A stretch of DNA of 64,000 nt from an uncultured Treponema sp. (lineage in GTDB: Bacteria > Spirochaetota > Spirochaetia > Treponematales > Treponemataceae): assembly GCA_910584475.1 (NCBI GenBank), contig CAJUBD010000003.1, positions 62,001 through 126,000 on the forward strand. Reading direction: 5' to 3'. This document shows positions 47,698-57,314 of this stretch, piece by piece. The position numbers were made by a program, and so were the translations under genes. How positions within the stretch are numbered: the first letter of the stretch is position 1; each line of letters begins with the position of its first letter. The notes under the pieces were generated by a model. The model was not told the origin of the DNA. It did no database searches and saw only the letters and a list, made by a program, of their open reading frames with translations.

Positions 47698-50600
47698 ATG
47701 TCTTCAAGCAAAAAGATTTTCGCGCCGGAAGGTCAGGTCATCAGCGTGCGCGGCGCGCGCGAGCATAATCTCAAGAACATCAGCATCGACTTGCCTCGCA
47801 ATCGTCTCATCGTGATTTCAGGGCTTTCGGGCAGCGGAAAAAGTTCGCTCGCGTTCGACACGCTTTTCGCCGAAGGCCAGCGACGCTACATGGAAAGTCT
47901 TTCTTCTTATGCGAGGCAATTTTTGGGAACGATGGACAAGCCTGACGTGGATTTGATCGAAGGGCTTTCTCCTGCGATTTCCATCGAGCAAAAAACTACG
48001 CACAATAATCCTCGTTCTACCGTGGGCACGGTGACAGAAATCTACGATTATTACAGGCTTCTTTTCGCACGCGTGGGCAAGGCGCATTGTCCAAATTGCG
48101 GACGTGAAATCAACGAGCAAAGCGTTGACCAAATCATCGACACGATTTTTTCTTGGCAAGAGGGAACGAAGCTCACGATTCTCGCGCCGTCGGTCCGAGG
48201 AAAAAAAGGCGAGCATCAAAAGATTTTCGAGGATGCGAAAAAGGCAGGATTCGCGCGCGCGCGCGTTGACGGAATCATGGCGGATTTGGACGACGTGCCG
48301 AAACTCGACAAGCAGAAAAAGCACACGATTGAACTCGTCGTGGACAGAATCGTTTTGAAAGAAGGCGTTCGGAATCGGCTCGCCGATTCCATCGAAACCG
48401 CATTGAACGCCGCGAACGGAATAATAATCGTTCTGCGCCGAATCGAAAAAACGCAGGGCGGCTATGAAAAGATAATTTCGGATTTGGCGGCGAGCGGAGC
48501 GAGCGTTGACACTTCAAAAGACTACATCGAAGACGAAGTTTTTTTCAGTCAAAAGAACGCTTGCCCCGACTGCGGAATTTCCGTTCCCGAATTGCAGCCG
48601 CGACTTTTTTCTTTCAACAATCCGTTCGGCGCGTGCCCTGAATGCACGGGTCTCGGCGAGAAAATGGAATTTGATTTGGATTTGATGATTCCCGACAAGT
48701 CGAAAAGTTTTAACGAGCACGGAATCGCGCCTTTCAATCCGACTTCGCAATGGAACGCCTGCCGATTTCAGGCTTTGGCGGAAGCCTACGGATTTTCGCT
48801 CGACACTCCGATTCAGGATTTGACGCAAAAACAGTTCGACGTTTTAGTGAACGGCTCAGACAAACCGATTCATTGGATTTACAAAAAGCAAAGCGGAACG
48901 GGCTTTTCGGAATACAACGAGCCGTGGCGCGGACTTCTTGCGGAAATGCGGCGCAAGTACATCGAGGCTTGGGGCGACGCGCAACGCACTTCGCTTGAAA
49001 AATTTATGGTGCACAAAATTTGTTCGGCGTGCGGCGGCAAGCGTCTTCGCCCCGAGGCTTTGGGCGTAACCGTCGGAAGTGAGCTTTGCGAACGCAGCGA
49101 ACAAACTAGTAAGTCCGCCGAAGACGGACTTGTTACAGCGGGAAGCGGTGCTAGAGGCAAGAACATCATCGAGCTGACTTCGCTTTCAGTTTCCGAGTCA
49201 ATCGAATTTTTTGAAAAAATAAAATTCACGCAGACGCAAATTCAAATTGCGGCGCAAGTGATAAAGGAAATAAAATCGCGTTTAAGCTTTTTGAAAAACG
49301 TCGGACTTGAATATCTCACGCTCGACAGGAGCGCGGGCACTTTGAGCGGCGGCGAGGCGCAGAGAATCCGACTTGCCACGCAAATCGGTTCGGCTCTCAC
49401 GGGAATTATGTACATCCTCGACGAGCCTTCGATTGGATTGCATCAACGCGACAACGAGCGGCTCATTGAGACACTCACGCGCCTTCGTGATTTGGGCAAC
49501 ACGGTAATTGTCGTGGAGCACGACGAACAGACGCTCCGAACTGCGGACTACCTTGTGGACATCGGACCAGGCGCGGGCGTTCATGGAGGAAGCGTCGTGG
49601 CGGCAGGAACGCCAGAGCAAGTGATGACTGTAAAGCAAAGCATTACAGGTCAATATCTTTCGGGCGCGATAAAAATGGAAATCCCGAAAACTCGCAGGAA
49701 CGGCAACGGAAAATTCATTAAAATCAGCGGCGCGCGCGAGCACAATTTGAAAAATGTGGACGTGGAAATTCCGCTCGGAGTTTTCACTTGCATCACCGGA
49801 GTTTCGGGCAGCGGAAAATCCACATTGCTCGGGGAAATTCTCTATCCCGCCGCGAGCAACAAGACGATGCGTACGAAATACCCCATGGGGGTATGCGACA
49901 AAGTGGAAGGTCTTTCCGCAATTGACAAGGTAATCAACATAGACCAAAGCCCCATAGGACGGACTCCGCGCTCGAATCCTGTCACTTACATCGGCGTGTT
50001 CAATTCAATCCGCGACTTGTATGCCTCGCTCCCGGAGTCGAAGTCGCGCGGATATTTGCCGGGGCGATTTAGCTTTAATGTAAAGGGCGGTCGCTGCGAA
50101 AACTGCGAGGGTGCGGGCACAATCACAATTGAAATGAATTTCCTTCCTAACGTCTACATCCAATGCGACGTGTGCCGAGGAAAGAGGTTCAACCGCGAAA
50201 CGCTCAGCGTGCTCTACAAAGGAAAAAGCATAAGCGACGTTTTGGAAATGACCGTGGAAGAGGCTTGCGACTTTTTCGCTTCGATTCCTCACATCGCACG
50301 GAAATTGGAAACGCTAAAATCCGTTGGACTTGGTTACATTGAACTCGGACAGTCCGCGCTCACTTTGAGCGGCGGCGAAGCGCAGCGCGTAAAGCTTGCG
50401 AACGAACTTTCAAAAATTTCCACTGGAAAGACGCTTTACATTTTGGACGAGCCGACGACTGGATTGCATTTCGCCGACGTGAAGCAATTGATGAGCGTGA
50501 TTCAGCGTTTGGTGGATCAGGGAAACAGCGTCGTGATGATCGAGCACAATTTGGACGTGATTTGTCAGGCGGACTACATAATCGATTTGGGACCTGAAGG

Positions 50601-50709
50601 CGGAAGTGGCGGCGGAACGATTGTCGGTTGCGGCACGCCAGAACAATTGGCGGAAAACAAAAAATCCCATACAGGCGCGTTTGTAAAAGAGTGGCTGAAA
50701 AAAAACTGA
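47698..50709 (+). CDS. uvrA: excinuclease ABC subunit A
   Basis: 1003 residues (usual 940-960). Two ABC ATPase modules: Walker A GLSGSGKSS near 41-49 and GVSGSGKST near 700; signatures LSGGEAQRI near 546 and LSGGEAQRV near 900. Zinc pairs CPNC, CPDC/CPEC, CSAC and CENC/CDVC are present. UvrA finds bulky DNA damage with UvrB. An extra 26-residue segment sits at about 461-486, between VTVG and GKNI, and its DNA holds a palindrome (49111-49131). The start is set by the promoter; the frame is open from 47659. Confidence 0.96.
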   Translation: MSSSKKIFAPEGQVISVRGAREHNLKNISIDLPRNRLIVISGLSGSGKSSLAFDTLFAEGQRRYMESLSSYARQFLGTMDKPDVDLIEGLSPAISIEQKTTHNNPRSTVGTVTEIYDYYRLLFARVGKAHCPNCGREINEQSVDQIIDTIFSWQEGTKLTILAPSVRGKKGEHQKIFEDAKKAGFARARVDGIMADLDDVPKLDKQKKHTIELVVDRIVLKEGVRNRLADSIETALNAANGIIIVLRRIEKTQGGYEKIISDLAASGASVDTSKDYIEDEVFFSQKNACPDCGISVPELQPRLFSFNNPFGACPECTGLGEKMEFDLDLMIPDKSKSFNEHGIAPFNPTSQWNACRFQALAEAYGFSLDTPIQDLTQKQFDVLVNGSDKPIHWIYKKQSGTGFSEYNEPWRGLLAEMRRKYIEAWGDAQRTSLEKFMVHKICSACGGKRLRPEALGVTVGSELCERSEQTSKSAEDGLVTAGSGARGKNIIELTSLSVSESIEFFEKIKFTQTQIQIAAQVIKEIKSRLSFLKNVGLEYLTLDRSAGTLSGGEAQRIRLATQIGSALTGIMYILDEPSIGLHQRDNERLIETLTRLRDLGNTVIVVEHDEQTLRTADYLVDIGPGAGVHGGSVVAAGTPEQVMTVKQSITGQYLSGAIKMEIPKTRRNGNGKFIKISGAREHNLKNVDVEIPLGVFTCITGVSGSGKSTLLGEILYPAASNKTMRTKYPMGVCDKVEGLSAIDKVINIDQSPIGRTPRSNPVTYIGVFNSIRDLYASLPESKSRGYLPGRFSFNVKGGRCENCEGAGTITIEMNFLPNVYIQCDVCRGKRFNRETLSVLYKGKSISDVLEMTVEEACDFFASIPHIARKLETLKSVGLGYIELGQSALTLSGGEAQRVKLANELSKISTGKTLYILDEPTTGLHFADVKQLMSVIQRLVDQGNSVVMIEHNLDVICQADYIIDLGPEGGSGGGTIVGCGTPEQLAENKKSHTGAFVKEWLKKN

Positions 50710-53700
50710 AACGCTTTCAAAAAAAAAATTTTCTCGTATTGTTCGCAATCGCGTTCTTTGCGCCAAAAATTTTCGCGCAAGATTCGGCGCAGACTTTGCA
50801 ATCCGACTTGAATTCTCCGTCCGAAATTCAAAATGAAATTTCTTCTTCCGATTCAAGTGAAAATGACGCGGAAGAAATTCAAGTTTCCGAAACTCAGACA
50901 AAATCTTCAAGGCGAAAAAATCGCGAAGAAAAAAAATCCGCGTCCGCGCAGTCTTCTTCAAAGGAAAATGAAAAATCCGATGAAGAAAAAGATGAAAAGA
51001 CTTTAATCACGATTATGAACGCTCTCGTTTCCGGCAATAAAAAGGACGAGGCGAACGGCGACGACCTTCTGACATTTGAAGGCAACGTGAAAATTTCCGT
51101 GGAAAAGGGCGCAGTGAAAACCATAATTTCCGCCGACAAAGTTTCTTTCAATCGCGCGCGGGAAATGCTTTTCGCGGAGGGCGCGGTACAGCTCGAACAG
51201 ACTGAAAAGAACGGCTCAACGCAGACGGTTACGAGCGACACACTTTTGTTCAACACCGCCACGCTCGAAGGCGTGTTCGACCATTCGCGCGTAGTGCGCG
51301 CGGACAGCAACGCGCTCAACTTGCCCTCTGGCTCTAAAATCAGCGTTTCTTCCGACATTTTCGCGCGCGACGACTCTGGCACGATTGCGTTCAAAAATGG
51401 GCGGCTCACTTTTTGCGATGAAAACGAAAATCCGCACTGGACAATCAAGGCTTCGCGAATTTGGCTTTTGCCCGGAAACGAATTCGCATTTTTGAACGGG
51501 CTTGTGTACGTGGGCGTTGTTCCTGTCTTCTATCTGCCGGCGTTTTATTATCCTAAAGACGAACTTATTTTCAACCCGGTTTTCGGCTACAGGAACCGTG
51601 CGGGGCTTTATTTTCAGACGACGACTTATCTATATGGAAGAAAGCCGCTTGAAAAAGATGACGATTCGGACAAAGACGAAGGGAATGTTTTGGGCGACTA
51701 TTTCAGTCTCATAAAGCCGACCAAATTGATGGATCAAGTGCGCGAAGGTCTCATCTTGCATAATCTGGACACGGAATACAAAGGCGAAACTTCCAATTAT
51801 TTGAAACTTATGGTGGACTGGTACACAAATCTTGGTCTTTCCGCCGGAGTTGACGGAGCGTACAAACCGAAGAACAGTTCCGCGCCAAACGTCGAGGCGA
51901 GTCTTGTATTTGGATTTTCAAACAGCGTCTTTCAGGAAGAGTCAAGCTCAATTTACCTGCCTTATGGAAAGAGCGGAGAAGTATACAAAGACAAGTCGAA
52001 TTTTATGGGGCTTGAAATGCCATTCCGCTACAAGGGAGGGGTAAAAATCTCCGGCTCTGTGCCATTCACATATTCTTTGGATTTGCCGATTTATTCCGAT
52101 CCTTTTTTCAACTACGACTTTGGTGACAGAAGCGAGACGATTGATTGGTTTTCATATCTGCTTGACGGCCCGATGCAGGAAAACAGCACCAAGACGGAAG
52201 AGGAAAAATACGATGCCGCGAAAATCACTTCTTTCAATTGGAACGGAAGCCTTTCATACAGCGCGAAACTTCCCGAAACAATCAAGCCTTATTTGAACAC
52301 GCTTTCCATAAGCACATTCAATTCGACGATAAATTTTTCCGAAAAAAGCGCGAACTTCGGCAGCGAGACGAGCGATGAAGACGGCTGGCGCAATGTGACT
52401 CCCACGCGGAGATTTTTCTATCCATCTACAATCACGCCTTTGAAGACCAGCTTGAGAATCGAAGGCACGATTTTTTCGACTTCGATAAAAAAGGATTCGA
52501 AAAATTCTTCGGACAAAAACTTGGCTCTCGATTTGAACGTACCGGAAATATTCGCCGAAAAAAGCGACGAAGAAGAAAATTCTGAAAGCGAGGAAAATAA
52601 AAATCCCGAAAATCAAGAAAAATCCGAAGTCGCAGAAAGTTTTTTGGACGAAGAGTCGCTTTTGCCGGCATTGGATTTTTCTGGGCCGAGCATTTCGGAA
52701 GTCACGCTTTTTTCATACAATCTTGGATATTCGATAAATCCAGATTTCACTTCGCAAATTTCATACGCATCCGAGCCTTTGAATACGGCGGAAGACTTCG
52801 ATTGGAAAAGATTGAAATCTTCGTATGTGCAAGTGAAGTCGCCGGTCGCTCTGAACCAGTCGCTTTCGTTCCGCAACAATTTTTTGGGAATGACAAATTC
52901 CGTCAAACTCGATCCGCTTTATCAGACGCACCCTTATATTTCGGACAAGACGGACGAGGGCGGCTATTCTGAAAATTCAAAAAAGAATTTGCAGAAAACC
53001 GACTACAAAGCTTCGTATTTGAATTTGACGAACGACAATTCGATTTCCTTCAAGCCGTTCGTTTATTATCCGAATTTCAAGGACACGAGCATCTCTTGGA
53101 ACACCAGCATAAAGATAGTGCGCACGGAATTCATCGGAGACGCGGAAAATCCTGAATGGGACTATCTCACTGTGGACTGGACCGACGCGGATTCGATAAC
53201 ATCGCATACCCTGAACGCCACGTTCGCCGCGAACGAACTGAGCGACAAATTTTCGCAAAGCCTCGTTTTTACCGCGACGCTTCCGCCGCAAGTGGACAAA
53301 TATTATGCGACGCTCAATTTGAAATTTCCGCATGTTTCCTTGAGCGCGGAGACAGGGATTTCCCAAACAAGTCTCACCGACGATACATGGAAAAAAGAAC
53401 CGTTCAAGCAGTCGGCGAGTTTCGACTTTTTTAACTCGCAGTTGAAAATCACCGAATCTTACAACTATGACCTTGAGGAAAAATATTCTGATTCTCTGAA
53501 AGTGGCGTTGAGTTACAAAGGTTTGCAGGCCGCGTACACGATGCGCTACACCACGCCTTACGATTTCAACGAAGAGGAAGGATGGGTCGCGCAGAGCGAA
53601 AAGAAATTCGTTCCGTACTCGGCGAGCCTCGCGTATACGGCAAGCGGCAAAAGTTTCAAATTTTGGAAAAACAGAATAGAACTCATTCCGGGAATCTCTA

Positions 53701-54176
53701 CGAGCGTCGTGTTTGATTTCGTGCGTCCGACGAATTCGTATTTCATTTTCTCGCCGTCCATCACTTTCAGAATCCACAAAGCCTTTTACCTGAAATTTTC
53801 TTCGACAAGCCGGAACGATGTCATTTATAGATATTTCCAAGCCGCCATGGGAAATCCCGGAAGGCTTCCTGGCGAGACAAATGTTTTCGTGGACTTGCTG
53901 AACGGTTTCCGCTTCGACAACGAGGATTTGCGCAAGTCCAGCGGATTCAAGCTAAAATCTTTCGAACTTACGATGACGCACGATTTGCACGATTGGGATT
54001 TCAACTGCCGGATAAAAATAGAGCCGCGTCTCATTACGAAAGGCAGCAGCAAATACTACGACTTCTCGCCTCTCTTTACGCTTTCCGTCGTTTGGAGGCC
54101 GATGGACAGCTTCAAGACTAAAATTGAGGACAAATATGGCGAACTGATTTTAAATGGAAGCGACGATGACAATTAG
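50691..54176 (+). CDS. lptD: LptD/OstA-like outer-membrane protein
   Basis: 1161 residues from a GTG that overlaps the uvrA end; then Lys/Arg-rich n-region and a signal helix (NFLVLFAIAFFAPKIFA near 13-29). An acidic Ser/Glu linker (30-110) leads to an OstA/LptA-like beta-jellyroll (TFEGNVKISVEKGAVKTIIS, about 130-270), and the rest is a long series of amphipathic strands ending in Asp/Asn, with ARG-free porin-like character and YDFSPLFTLSVVWRP near the end. Treponemes lack LPS but keep such LptD homologues (TP0515 in T. pallidum). Co-transcribed with uvrA. Confidence 0.85.
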   Translation: MAEKKLKRFQKKNFLVLFAIAFFAPKIFAQDSAQTLQSDLNSPSEIQNEISSSDSSENDAEEIQVSETQTKSSRRKNREEKKSASAQSSSKENEKSDEEKDEKTLITIMNALVSGNKKDEANGDDLLTFEGNVKISVEKGAVKTIISADKVSFNRAREMLFAEGAVQLEQTEKNGSTQTVTSDTLLFNTATLEGVFDHSRVVRADSNALNLPSGSKISVSSDIFARDDSGTIAFKNGRLTFCDENENPHWTIKASRIWLLPGNEFAFLNGLVYVGVVPVFYLPAFYYPKDELIFNPVFGYRNRAGLYFQTTTYLYGRKPLEKDDDSDKDEGNVLGDYFSLIKPTKLMDQVREGLILHNLDTEYKGETSNYLKLMVDWYTNLGLSAGVDGAYKPKNSSAPNVEASLVFGFSNSVFQEESSSIYLPYGKSGEVYKDKSNFMGLEMPFRYKGGVKISGSVPFTYSLDLPIYSDPFFNYDFGDRSETIDWFSYLLDGPMQENSTKTEEEKYDAAKITSFNWNGSLSYSAKLPETIKPYLNTLSISTFNSTINFSEKSANFGSETSDEDGWRNVTPTRRFFYPSTITPLKTSLRIEGTIFSTSIKKDSKNSSDKNLALDLNVPEIFAEKSDEEENSESEENKNPENQEKSEVAESFLDEESLLPALDFSGPSISEVTLFSYNLGYSINPDFTSQISYASEPLNTAEDFDWKRLKSSYVQVKSPVALNQSLSFRNNFLGMTNSVKLDPLYQTHPYISDKTDEGGYSENSKKNLQKTDYKASYLNLTNDNSISFKPFVYYPNFKDTSISWNTSIKIVRTEFIGDAENPEWDYLTVDWTDADSITSHTLNATFAANELSDKFSQSLVFTATLPPQVDKYYATLNLKFPHVSLSAETGISQTSLTDDTWKKEPFKQSASFDFFNSQLKITESYNYDLEEKYSDSLKVALSYKGLQAAYTMRYTTPYDFNEEEGWVAQSEKKFVPYSASLAYTASGKSFKFWKNRIELIPGISTSVVFDFVRPTNSYFIFSPSITFRIHKAFYLKFSSTSRNDVIYRYFQAAMGNPGRLPGETNVFVDLLNGFRFDNEDLRKSSGFKLKSFELTMTHDLHDWDFNCRIKIEPRLITKGSSKYYDFSPLFTLSVVWRPMDSFKTKIEDKYGELILNGSDDDN

Positions 54177-54298
54177 CGATGAAAAGGGTCGCAAGCAAAT
54201 GCGCGACAATGCGCTTGTCATTGCGAGATAGCCTTTGGAAGATGCGGCAAACTGCGGGCTATATATAGATTGCCTTGTTCGCAAATACTAGATTGCCA
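54177..54298. other. short gap with dispersed repeat
   Basis: GTCATTGCGAGATAGCC..GGGCTATATATAGATTGCC at 54219-54275 is another diverged CATTGCGAG-type palindrome. No gene. Confidence 0.45.
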
Positions 54299-54327
54299 TT
54301 GCATTTTTCCTCGCGAAATGCTATCAT
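54299..54327 (+). promoter_or_regulatory. promoter of cimA, leaderless layout
   Basis: TTGCAT (54299-54304), 17-base spacer, TATCAT (54322-54327), eight bases to the ATG at 54336. Confidence 0.65.
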
Positions 54328-54335
54328 AATAAATT

Positions 54336-55943
54336 ATGGAAAAAAACGCAAAAAAAATCCAAATACTTGATTCCACTTTGCGCGACGGTTCGCAAGGCGA
54401 GGGAATCAGTTTTTCTGTGCAAGACAAAATCCACATCGTGCGCGCTCTAGACGAACTCGGAGTTGACTTCATCGAAGCGGGAAATCCGGGAAGCAACCCC
54501 AAAGACATAGAATTCTTTCAAGAGATGAAAAAAATCACTCTCAAAAACGCAAAGCTTTGCGCGTTCGGCTCGACACGGCGAAAAGACATCAGGCCTTCCG
54601 AGGACACGAACTTGCAGAGCATTTTGGGCGCGGGCACGAAATACGCCGTGATTTTCGGAAAGACATGGCTTTTCCATGTTACGGATATTCTTCACACGAC
54701 GCCCGAGGAAAACCTTGCGATGATAAAGGATTCCGTGGAATTTTTGGTTCAAAACGGAATGACAGTGCTCTATGACGCGGAGCATTTTTTCACGGGATTC
54801 AAGGACAATCCAAAATACGCGCTCGAAACGCTCCGCGCGGCGAAAGAAGGCGGCGCAAAAGTTTTGTCGCTCTGCGAGACGAAAGGCGGCGCACTTTTAG
54901 ATGAATGTCGTGAAGCAGTAAAAGCCGCAGTTGAAGAATTCGGAGCGGAATGCACAATCGGAATTCACGCGCACAACGATTCGGGGCTTGCGGTGGCAAA
55001 CTCGCTCGTGGCGGTGGAAGCGGGCGCGCGTCATGTGCAAGGCGTTTTGCTGGGATTCGGCGAGCGCACTGGCAACGCGAACCTTTCCACGATAATTCCA
55101 GATCTGCAACTAAAAATGAACTATGAATGCATTGACGGGGAAAACTTGAAAAACCTCACGCCAATATGCAAACGGATTGCGTCAATCGCGAATGTGCCTC
55201 TCGGTTCTTCACTGCCTTATGTCGGCGCGAACGCTTTCGCGCACAAGGCTGGAATGCACATCGATGCGGTTATAAAAAATCCCGAAGCATACGAACATGC
55301 AGAGCCTGAAGCGGTGGGAAACTCGCGCATATTTTTGATGAGCGAAGTCGCGGGACGCTCGATGATAATCAAGAAAATCCAAAAGTTCATTCCGTCCATC
55401 ACAAAAGACGATCCTGTGGTGAAAACGATTATGGAGCGAATGAAAGAGCTCGAGGCGCAAGGCTACCAATTCGAAGGCGCGGACGGCTCGTTCGAACTTC
55501 TTATGCGAAAAATCATCGGAAAATATCAGCCGTTCTTCACTCTGCACTATTACCAAACCAGCGGAATAAATCCGCGTCCCGAAGACGGAGTAAACGCCAT
55601 CGCGCAAATCAAAGTGGAAGTGGACGGACAAATCGCAATCACGGCGGGTGAAGGCGACGGACCTGTGAACGCGCTTGACACGGCTATGCACACCGCGCTC
55701 TCGCAATTCTATCCTGCCGTGGACAAAATCCACCTCACGGACTACAAAGTGCGCGTCATTGACGGCAAAGACGGAACGGCGGCGAAAGTGCGCGTTCTTA
55801 TCGAGAGTTCTGATGGAGCGGATTCGTGGACTACAATCGGAGTCGGACCTGACGTAATCGAAGCGTCATGGAAAGCGCTCGTGGATTCGTTTGAATTCAA
55901 ACTGATAAAGGACATCGAAAAACATTTTACGAAATTGATTTGA
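54336..55943 (+). CDS. cimA: (R)-citramalate synthase
   Basis: 535 residues. The HMGL-like barrel starts with LDSTLRDGSQGEG near 11-23 and has HAHNDSGLAVANSLVAVEAG near 211-230 with the metal His pair. YVGANAFAHKAGMHIDAVIK near 289-308 marks the citramalate synthase/isopropylmalate synthase group, and the C-terminal LeuA allosteric domain (about 410-530) is present. Length and the early DSTLRDGSQG form favour CimA over LeuA: it condenses acetyl-CoA and pyruvate to citramalate for isoleucine. leuB lies 1.4 kb downstream. Confidence 0.9.
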   Translation: MEKNAKKIQILDSTLRDGSQGEGISFSVQDKIHIVRALDELGVDFIEAGNPGSNPKDIEFFQEMKKITLKNAKLCAFGSTRRKDIRPSEDTNLQSILGAGTKYAVIFGKTWLFHVTDILHTTPEENLAMIKDSVEFLVQNGMTVLYDAEHFFTGFKDNPKYALETLRAAKEGGAKVLSLCETKGGALLDECREAVKAAVEEFGAECTIGIHAHNDSGLAVANSLVAVEAGARHVQGVLLGFGERTGNANLSTIIPDLQLKMNYECIDGENLKNLTPICKRIASIANVPLGSSLPYVGANAFAHKAGMHIDAVIKNPEAYEHAEPEAVGNSRIFLMSEVAGRSMIIKKIQKFIPSITKDDPVVKTIMERMKELEAQGYQFEGADGSFELLMRKIIGKYQPFFTLHYYQTSGINPRPEDGVNAIAQIKVEVDGQIAITAGEGDGPVNALDTAMHTALSQFYPAVDKIHLTDYKVRVIDGKDGTAAKVRVLIESSDGADSWTTIGVGPDVIEASWKALVDSFEFKLIKDIEKHFTKLI

Positions 55944-56107
55944 AATTTCTTGAAAGAAGAATGTCGCGGAGGCAGGCCTATCAAAACCTCATGCGACCGC
56001 TTTTTTCAAACATCTTGCTTTGAGATTGCTTCGCCAAATCAATCCAAAGCGAGATGTGAAATCGCATTGGGATTCATCGTTTTTGAATTTTGAAAATCGC
56101 CAAAGAA

Positions 56108-56437
56108 CTACAATCCGTATTTTCGGATTCGGAGCACCGCTTCATCGTACACTTTCAAATCAGACCGCATTCCGATTATTATGACACGCATGGATTTTTT
56201 AACGCGTTCCACTTTGTAAACGACACGAATGCCTGACGCTTTGAGTTTTATCTTGCAGAAATTTGCGAGGTCGCGGCCGCCTGAATTGCGCAGACTTTTT
56301 CCGTAGCCGCCATCTTCGCGCGGGAGAGGATTTTGCGAAACCTTTTCTATCGCACGAACGACTACGGTGCGGACACTGCCGTCGAGTTTTTTCAAATCTT
56401 TTTTTGCTTCATTTATATATTCTAAAGTCCATTTCAT
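56108..56437 (-). CDS. RelE/ParE-type toxin
   Basis: 109 residues. WTLEYINEAKKDLKKLDGSV at the start and a VYKVERVKKSMRVIIIGMRS strand region near 74-93 match the RelE/ParE superfamily (mRNA-cutting or gyrase-poisoning toxins). The Arg in GIRVVYKV near 70 and basic residues near the end are in the places used by RelE enzymes. The start overlaps the antitoxin stop (ATGA), the usual tight coupling. Confidence 0.8.
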   Translation of the reverse strand: MKWTLEYINEAKKDLKKLDGSVRTVVVRAIEKVSQNPLPREDGGYGKSLRNSGGRDLANFCKIKLKASGIRVVYKVERVKKSMRVIIIGMRSDLKVYDEAVLRIRKYGL

Positions 56438-56763
56438 TCAAATTCAATGTCCTCTTCCGTAACTGCCGCCAAGTCTTCTTTGGTGATGCCCAATTCTTTA
56501 TAGAGCTTTTCGGCAGGAATCAATTTGCTTTCGTCCAAATCGCGCATTCGTTCCATCGCGATTTCATAGTCTCGCTCGTCCTCCAAACACTCGAACAAAT
56601 TCTTGTATTCCTGCGGCGACATCAAAATGCATTCGGGCATATTGTTTTTGACAACGATTTTCGTGCCAGACTTTTTCACGTCCGCAAAAATCTTGCTCGC
56701 CTGTCCGCGATTAAAAAGAGAAATCGGAATTATGTTGTCGATCACCTTCGTAAACGAATTCAT
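56434..56763 (-). CDS. Phd/YefM-type antitoxin
   Basis: 109 residues from the ATG with GGAG nine bases upstream (frame open to 56868 in error). Residues 10-60 are the Phd/YefM DNA-binding fold (FNRGQASKIFADVKKSG, then VVKNNMPECILMSPQEYKNL, where NxxPxxVLxSxxEY is the family signature). The acidic C-terminus (EEDIEFE) should wrap the toxin. It represses its own promoter as a complex with the toxin. Confidence 0.85.
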   Translation of the reverse strand: MNSFTKVIDNIIPISLFNRGQASKIFADVKKSGTKIVVKNNMPECILMSPQEYKNLFECLEDERDYEIAMERMRDLDESKLIPAEKLYKELGITKEDLAAVTEEDIEFE

Positions 56764-56784
56764 TGCTATACTCCTGATAAATAT

Positions 56785-56813
56785 ATTATACAATTTAACT
56801 GAAAATTTTGCAA
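56785..56813 (-). promoter_or_regulatory. promoter of the toxin-antitoxin operon
   Basis: On the minus strand TTGCAA (56808-56813), 17-base spacer, TATAAT (56785-56790). Here a leader of about 16 bases with GGAG follows, so this operon is not leaderless. Confidence 0.75.
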
Positions 56814-56837
56814 CAAATTTGCAATAAATTTTTGCGC

Positions 56838-56974
56838 GTTTAAAATTGTCGCTGAAATAGCGCGACAATTTTAACTTCGAGTTTCCTTACAGAAACTCGT
56901 TTTTTGAATTGCCCGCTCACGCGGGCGAAATTAAGTTCCTCGGAAATTGACATTTCCTTCGGACTTAATTTTTA
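56838..56974. repeat. hairpin array R-C-G-S
   Basis: R (AAAATTGTCGC..GCGACAATTTT), C (CGAGTTTCC..GAAACTCG), G (GCCCGCTCACGCGGGC) and S (AATTAAGTTCC..GGACTTAATT). Same module order as 29327-29462 with different stem sequences in R and C and the same loop-flank plan. Confidence 0.75.
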
Positions 56975-56989
56975 ACGCGCAATTTTTCT

Positions 56990-57314
56990 TTTATCAACGC
57001 ACTTTACTTTTTGCGCGAATTGTGATATTGTGATAAAAAATAAATTGTCCTTGAAATAAAGCACCGCAAAAAGCATTTTCGTGAAATCGAAATTTCGCCA
57101 TTGGCTTTTTATTTAGGAAAAAACAACGCCGTGCTGAATTGACGCAAAGCGTCGTTTTGACAAGTTCCGTGTTCTGTGCAGACTCGCATACACACTGCGC
57201 GCGCACTTGAAAATTGATTCGCGCGGAGGGTTTCATACCCTGACGCTTCGCGTCGAGGCATATTGATTCGCAAAATTGAATTTCGAAAATCAATTTTTAC
57301 AATGGGAGATAAAA
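56990..57314 (+). promoter_or_regulatory. leader region of leuB with two GACGC hairpins
   Basis: No gene. A possible -10 (TGTGATATTGTG, about 57021-57032) would give a 270-base leader. It holds TTGACGC-AAA-GCGTCGTTTT (57138-57157), a short terminator-like hairpin, and CTGACGC-TTC-GCGTCGAG (57240-57257) near the gene. No leader peptide rich in Leu codons and no T-box were recognised. Confidence 0.4.
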
